NCBI GenBank assembly: GCA_001510575.1
Contig: LNGK01000008.1
Coordinates: 3,957,541-4,021,540, forward strand
Length of the DNA stretch: 64,000 nt
Origin: Knoxdaviesia capensis
Lineage: Eukaryota > Ascomycota > Sordariomycetes > Microascales > Gondwanamycetaceae
Reading direction: 5' to 3'
Shown here piece after piece: positions 58,901 through 64,000 of the stretch. The notes under the pieces were generated by a model that saw only the letters and a program-made list of their open reading frames with translations, did no database searches and was not told where the DNA came from. Numbering within the stretch: the first letter of the stretch is position 1; each line of letters opens with the position of its first letter. The position numbers and the translations under genes were made by a program.

Positions 58901-61217
58901 ATTCGAACCTGGTTTGGCGCTTCGACTAGACGGTTCTCGTTGGATAAGACTTGTTGACGGACTTGCTATCGTGGCAAGATTTCCAAGCCGGGTGAGCATT
59001 TCTATGACACGTTGAAATCCTTGTGGGCGCCCAAAGGGAAGAGCGAGTAGCTGTAATTCGTCAAGGTCTCTTATCGAAAGATTGGGAAATTCAACCGTTC
59101 ACTATCACAAGCAAAGAAAGAGGATCTGGTGTATTCGGCTCCTTTCATGCCTCTTTGATTTCCATATTGCTTCTCCACGTTCACCTTCTTGGTCTTGAAG
59201 CTAAGCAGGCTTAGGCTCCGACAGCCCAGCCCTACAACACAACACATACGGGCGGCCACGAATACAAACACACGGCCAGCCAACCCTCCGATTCCGGCCT
59301 TTCCCTTGTGCATGAAATAAGATAATTTCACAAGACCACGAGTTCACGAGTTCACCTATCACCACAATGCCAAGAAACTCTTGAGAGTCCCGGCTCCGGA
59401 AGGGCCAGCACGTACAACAAAACCCCGGAATCTTTTACAAGTACGCCCACGATGTTCTGCCAATATACGCGTCACAGTGATGAGCGAAGCAAAGATTCAT
59501 GTCACATGGGACGATACGGAAAACCTGTTACGGAGGAGGGGGAAAAGTTTCCATGGGGCCCGGACTTTTTGCTTTCTCTGCTGAAATTGTGTATATGCAG
59601 GGGACATACGACAGACTCTCGTTCTTCCACACATTCTACAACGAGCATGGAGAAACATCGATCACCAGTTCTCTCCAGGACATGGCCAAGGCGTTGATTT
59701 GCCCGGCCAGTGAGCGACGATCACCGACTAAGGCGGTCCGGAGGAACGCCAGAAGATCGTCTGAGCATTAGCACCGATGTTAGGCGTGCGTTCCCTTCCT
59801 ACGAGGTGATCACCGCCCCGTAGACCCATGTTCCAGTTGCAACCGATGCCACCCACCGCTCCAGTCAATCTTTATTTATCCGTTTCTTATTCTAGCTATA
59901 CGAAGTCAAGTGGCGATCGATTTAGCTAGCTCTCTTTACAGGCTTCTTCTTCCTCGTGCGTTCTGTTCCCCTCCCTTGATCACCGCCGTTTTCCTTGCTT
60001 CTGTGAAAGGGGGATGTTTCAGTCACTTAGGCTTTCCCTCCACGTTTACACAGACATGGTTAGACCTGTCTGTACGGTGGCAGCTGAACATTACTTATTT
60101 TTTATTTTTCCCGGACCCTACTACTTGACATCCTAGCCTAGTGGCGGAGGATACATTATATATGATATATGCCGGCATGAGCGGACAACGGAGGTGCTGG
60201 ACTTGCCGAGCTGGTCTTGCCACGCAGCATAAGCGAGCCCGAGGCGGCCGGGTTCACTCTTATCACGGTGTAGAGTAGGCTGTACTGTACACGTACGCAT
60301 AATCAAATAGGAGAGCAGAAAAAAGCAAGTTTATCTTCCGAGGTGTGGGTAGTAGCAGCAGTACGGGGAGTCTGCAGGCAAAAGTCCGTCAGATCAACGG
60401 TCAAGTAACCCTGGGACTTGCATATACCGCAACAACAGACGATTTCATACCCAGCTTCGCTGAGTTGGAAGACAATGTTTCCTTTTTCCTCTGACTTTCC
60501 ATTTCTCATATATTAACATCCCAACTTGGACAGTCTCCAGTTATTCTGCATTTGTCCGCTGGTCAGGGCTCCTCAGGATCCCGCGCAATCCACCTTCACA
60601 GCAACATGCCTGTCCGCCTCACTCTTGGCCATACTTTCCATGGTGGGTGGGATGAACAGAGCCGAACCCTTCATATCCATACATACAGCTTAACGCCGAC
60701 TCCAGGAAGATAAGAACTCGCTCAATCCGTAATAATGACGATTCGTCTACGGGGGAGGGTGAGGGGAGATCTCCGTCTATTGGCTCGGATCAATCCAGCA
60801 TAGGCAATATCAGGGACCACTGCCAGCTGAAGGCTTCAGCTTCCTTTTTCTCCTCCAGCCATTCGCCTGTCTTGCTGTGGTGAAACTTCTTGGCCGGTGA
60901 TACTCTCGTCTCCCTGAGGGTTTATTCTCAGGATGTTCTCGGACCAAGACGTCGGCTAGCTGCAAAAGAACTCCGCGTAACGTGTCTGGAGCAGAGTGGA
61001 GGAGAAGAGATACCAGGGCTTATAGGGGCATCGGCACTCCGGAGGCAAGAATACGCGGAGGGCCGGGAATGACGTGGATCTGGTTGTTCTGCCCTCAGAA
61101 ATCTGGTGCCCAAGAGGCACCTCCACGAAGAAAGTTTGTGGTTAGAGGGATTCGGGTGTAGTGAGCTCAGAAACACGCAGTGGCAGAAGTAAAGCTGAAT
61201 GTGAGGAAAGCCCCCCC

Positions 61218-61229
61218 NNNNNNNNNNNN
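61218..61229. other. Assembly gap (12 N) in a C homopolymer
   Basis: Twelve undetermined bases flanked by C7 and C9 runs. The true length is unknown, so frames and repeats across it should not be trusted. Confidence 0.95.
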
Positions 61230-63975
61230 CCCCCCCCCACCGCTCGCTCTTCAGCCGGATTTGTATGGAAATGCAGCATAAAGAGTGGAGAGGGCAGTCC
61301 ATTGGGCCACAATAATCTCTTGCGATTTCTGATGAAGTACTGCATGTACAGTATTCTTGGCCAGCTACTTGCTTGACCTGTCACGAAATAAGTCTCAGTC
61401 TCCAGTTAAAATGCCTGCTAGGCATCACCGGCGGCTGGTCTTAAGCAACCGGCGTCGCCCAAGTTCCGGTCTCTAAACTTTATGTTCACGACAATAGGCT
61501 CAGCCAGACCCAAACTGCAACCATAGAAGCGTATAGAGCAATCGTAGGCGTCCTGTGATCCAAGGAGCTAGAAAACTGGCCTCCGCCTCTAACAGTAGGG
61601 CGAAGGGAGCCAGAGTCATGACTCCCCGGAAGACTCAAATCCTGGGACTCGGGGTCCCGGCCTAGTCTCTGCCACGCCCCCCTAACATCCGGACCCAGGT
61701 GTTCGGCTAGGCTTATTGTATCTCCGGGCCCGTGTGGAGTATAGATCCGGGGAAATACCAGCCGCCAGGCAGGATGTCCATTCGCTGTGTGGTGTCTTTT
61801 GTTTCCTCGCCTGACCTCGGTTTAAACACGGAAAGGTCCCGATAAGTAGTCCGAAAGGCTGCAGAACAGCCAAGCTTGAGGCGTGCCTCCGCCGTGTCAA
61901 TCTTCCCTCAGGGAGCCTGCCGCCCATGGAATAATCGCCGAATACGCTGAAACGACAACTTCGGCAAGGTCAGTTCAGGTTCGGCGAGACGGCGAGAAAA
62001 GAGGATGGCAAAAGGAAAGCTACAGCGCATACCGGAAAAGTGGACAAAAGTGGACATGTCAGAAAGAACGGTGGTCTTTCGCCCGCCCACACCCCCCTCC
62101 GACATCATCCGAGTTTTTTTTCGATTCTTTCGGCCAGCTGAATATGCATTTTCGGAGGCCTCCAGGTGTTGGTTATGGCAGATTACGACGGGGCCGAGAA
62201 GAAGGAAGTCGGTGAAGGGTTCCAAACGGCTATGGTAGGAAAAAGTCCGGCCGTTCAGAAGATGGGAGTTATTGCCCCTTCATACTCTCTCTCTTACCGA
62301 GATTACTCCCCCACATAATCATTGGGCATATGATCTCAATATATGGAAAGATATATACCGAAAGAGCCATATTGAAGCCTCAATCTGACAGCTTATTTCG
62401 CTCCCAACCTCATTCGATATATATATATATCCGGATAACCGAACATACGGGGCTCATAATCCTGCTGATTTTGGTTCCAAGACCACAGGAAAAGCGGCAT
62501 GCGGATACCTCTCGCGGATAGACTCAGAATCAAATCAATAGAATAAAGTTATCAGAGCTAAGTAACTTTGCTTATCAGAGAGAGTGCCGTAAATTGAGAC
62601 CCTGCTGGACTGCAAACTGACAGGTTTTCCTAATCTTTCGACGGTCTCCATACGCCAACGCCGTCTCCACCAGTGTGAAATCTGCTTCCGGGGTGTCGAG
62701 ACCCTGATTGCAAATCCCAGTGCCACAAAACCCTTCATCGTGAGCTTGGAAGCTTAACCACGTGTGTGTAGCGCTGAGGTGCGGGTGCCCGAAAGTTATC
62801 TCCAAATCAGGCCAGCTTCGACACTCGGGCGTTTGTTGAGGGTTGTCGTTGCCGAGACTGCACGTCGAAAGAGACGGGCGACAGAAGAGGACTGCTTGAT
62901 TTCCAAGGGCCATCGTCAGCGTGACGGAGGTTTCTTTCAAGGCCTCGTCTACCATGTCTGCCATGTTCATCATCTCGTCGTGGGCATGTCAGGCGATACA
63001 TCTATCAACAGTCTCGTGGCTCGTTCCATGATAAACGCCCCTGCCGAAGCTCCGAGCACCAGGACGCTCATCTACAAACGCCCGTCTGGTGGTTTCTTCG
63101 GGGTTTCCCATCTTCTAAGTCCGTGCCGGATGCCATCATACACCGCCATGCCATCCACCCCCGATCCATTATTCGTACATATCACCAATCGCTTAACAAG
63201 GTCACAGGATAGCAAGGGCGGCGATTATCAGAGGCGGGTGCTTTTTGGCAAAGCTCGGGTGCTTTACTGGAGTCTGTCGGTGGAGCATATGCACCCTGGA
63301 CGTAGCTTCGACCGGCGGCCTGTCAAATCGTGTCGTTCCCACGTAGAGCGAGAAAGAGAGTGAAAAGGCTCACCGGCTTCATACCACACTAGCTGGCGGT
63401 ATGTTGGAAACGACGTGGGGTCACTTTCGGCCGTGAATTACTCTAGCTCCTTTTCGATATGCCTGCATCTCAGTGCGCCTCTCAAACTCCTCGACCACCC
63501 AAATTATTCCACGGTTGAGGAGCTGATGCATGACATCGACACGTACCAGCCCAAGTACGTATGGTCTCGACTGAACCTTTGGGGACGGCTGGGGATATCC
63601 GGACTAGAGATTACTGGTTATCTTCGGTTTTAACCCCTCAATTCACTCGGGCACTCTTCTTGGCTTCAACCTCAACATCCTATTTAACGGCCTAACATGT
63701 ACTTATAAAATAGACTGGTATCATGCAGGTAAATGAGGCTTTGTGTCTGAGACTGGTCGACACAGACCATGGGTGACTGGTATGTTTCCAGTGGAACGCA
63801 GATACCACGATTCAGCGGTGACTCCTTGCAGCAGCTCCGGTATTCACTCTCCCATATACACTGGATCCTATATAGATATTCCAGGAAGGTGTTCCACCAT
63901 ACATTCCGAGTCTTGTCATAGCAATGCCCTCGGCTGACCGCGAACGTTGGGTCGGCCAAGTTTTCGCCACTGAAC

Positions 63976-63990
63976 AACCCTAACCCTAAA
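63976..63990. repeat. Telomere-like repeat, two units
   Basis: AACCCTAACCCTAAA, two TTAGGG units in C-strand orientation, 10 bp from the window end. Unique sequence follows, so this is an interstitial motif and not a chromosome end. Confidence 0.6.
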
Positions 63991-64000
63991 CACTGCGTGA

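Larger units (their letters stand above)
48667..64000. other. 15.3 kb region without a supported gene
   Basis: I find no intact gene with recognisable domains. Observed contents: DBP2 3' UTR to about 49.2 kb; a G-rich/pyrimidine-rich mixed stretch at 49.9-50.1 kb; a G-over-C plus strand at about 50.6-52.1 kb that turns to C-over-G by 53-56 kb; decayed coding-like frames at 54.6-56.0 kb; scattered TACTGTAC-type motifs; undetermined bases at 50024 and 61218-61229; and telomere-like sequence at the very end. Open frames such as 62764-63363 show no motif. Confidence 0.4.

Noticed and set aside
58900..58925. GCATTCGAACCTGG, which resembles a tRNA T-loop on the minus strand
   Set aside because: The T-stem does not pair and no A box or acceptor stem lies at the right distance.
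59192..59215. CTTGAAGCTAAGCAGGCTTA, which recalls the 5S rRNA internal promoter
   Set aside because: The rest of the 5S sequence (the TTAGTACTTGGATGGG-type arm and both ends) is absent; only a short match.
62764..63363. 199-codon plus-strand frame near the window end, and 63415-63633
   Set aside because: All frames there are fairly open; no motif, no credible splice partner. The LLDHPNYSTVEELMHDIDTY segment at about 63490 is protein-like but I could not attach it to anything.
63976..64000. Chromosome end (telomere)
   Set aside because: Only two repeat units, followed by unique sequence.
1..64000. CRISPR array, rRNA operon, intact transposon or secondary-metabolite cluster
   Set aside because: No regular repeat-spacer pattern, rRNA, transposase or reverse-transcriptase frame, PKS, NRPS or terpene synthase motif was seen.

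Overview
The window is nuclear DNA from a filamentous ascomycete (Pezizomycotina). The evidence is short spliceosomal introns with GTAAGT-like donors, fungal orthologues such as a fused THI20, TYR1 and PHO8, a HET-domain relic, and TTAGGG-type telomere-like motifs. I cannot fix the order from sequence alone. Fourteen protein genes are supported, most with introns whose borders I placed by hand, and most match conserved single-copy fungal proteins.

Layout. 0.4-2.0 kb (-): a secreted, internally duplicated ricin-B-type beta-trefoil protein. 2.0-8.5 kb: no gene seen. 8.5-9.3 kb (+): secreted polysaccharide (chitin-type) deacetylase. 9.8-11.2 kb: a long polypurine tract. 11.3-11.9 kb (-): FAR1/WRKY-GCM1-like zinc-finger plus coiled-coil protein. 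13.1-13.7 kb (+): small unrecognised helical protein. 14.6-15.5 kb (+): ribosomal protein eL34 with a strikingly structured intron. 16.4-17.3 kb (+): NDUFAF3-like complex I assembly factor. 18.9-20.9 kb (+): alpha/beta-hydrolase fused to a dual-specificity phosphatase. 21.5-23.4 kb (-): vacuolar alkaline phosphatase PHO8. 24.1-26.3 kb: degraded sequence including a HET-domain pseudogene. 26.9-28.4 kb (+) RAD9 and 28.6-29.7 kb (-) an RCC1-repeat protein, convergent. 30.2-32.2 kb (+): prephenate dehydrogenase TYR1. 33.4-34.6 kb (+): Mpv17/PMP22 family protein. 36.0-38.5 kb (+): THI20 with ten exons. 46.0-48.7 kb (+): DEAD-box helicase DBP2 with a long intron in its C-terminal helicase domain.

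Two large stretches, 38.5-46.0 kb and 48.7-64.0 kb, hold no gene I can support. They contain decayed coding-like segments, an AT-rich pocket, a recurrent TACTGTAC/GTACAGTA palindrome family, strand-composition switches, and two sets of undetermined bases in G/C homopolymers. The window closes on a two-unit telomere-like repeat.

Functionally the genes are a housekeeping mix (translation, RNA remodelling, respiration, thiamine and tyrosine synthesis, DNA-damage checkpoint, phosphate scavenging) with a few secreted or cell-wall proteins. They are not a pathway cluster. The less ordinary signals are non-coding or architectural: an eL34 intron with mutually exclusive pairing partners, structured introns in the Mpv17 and DBP2 genes, a TCACGTGA-type box about 150-220 bp upstream of four otherwise unrelated genes, a PHO8 first coding exon that is just the ATG, and the hydrolase-phosphatase fusion.
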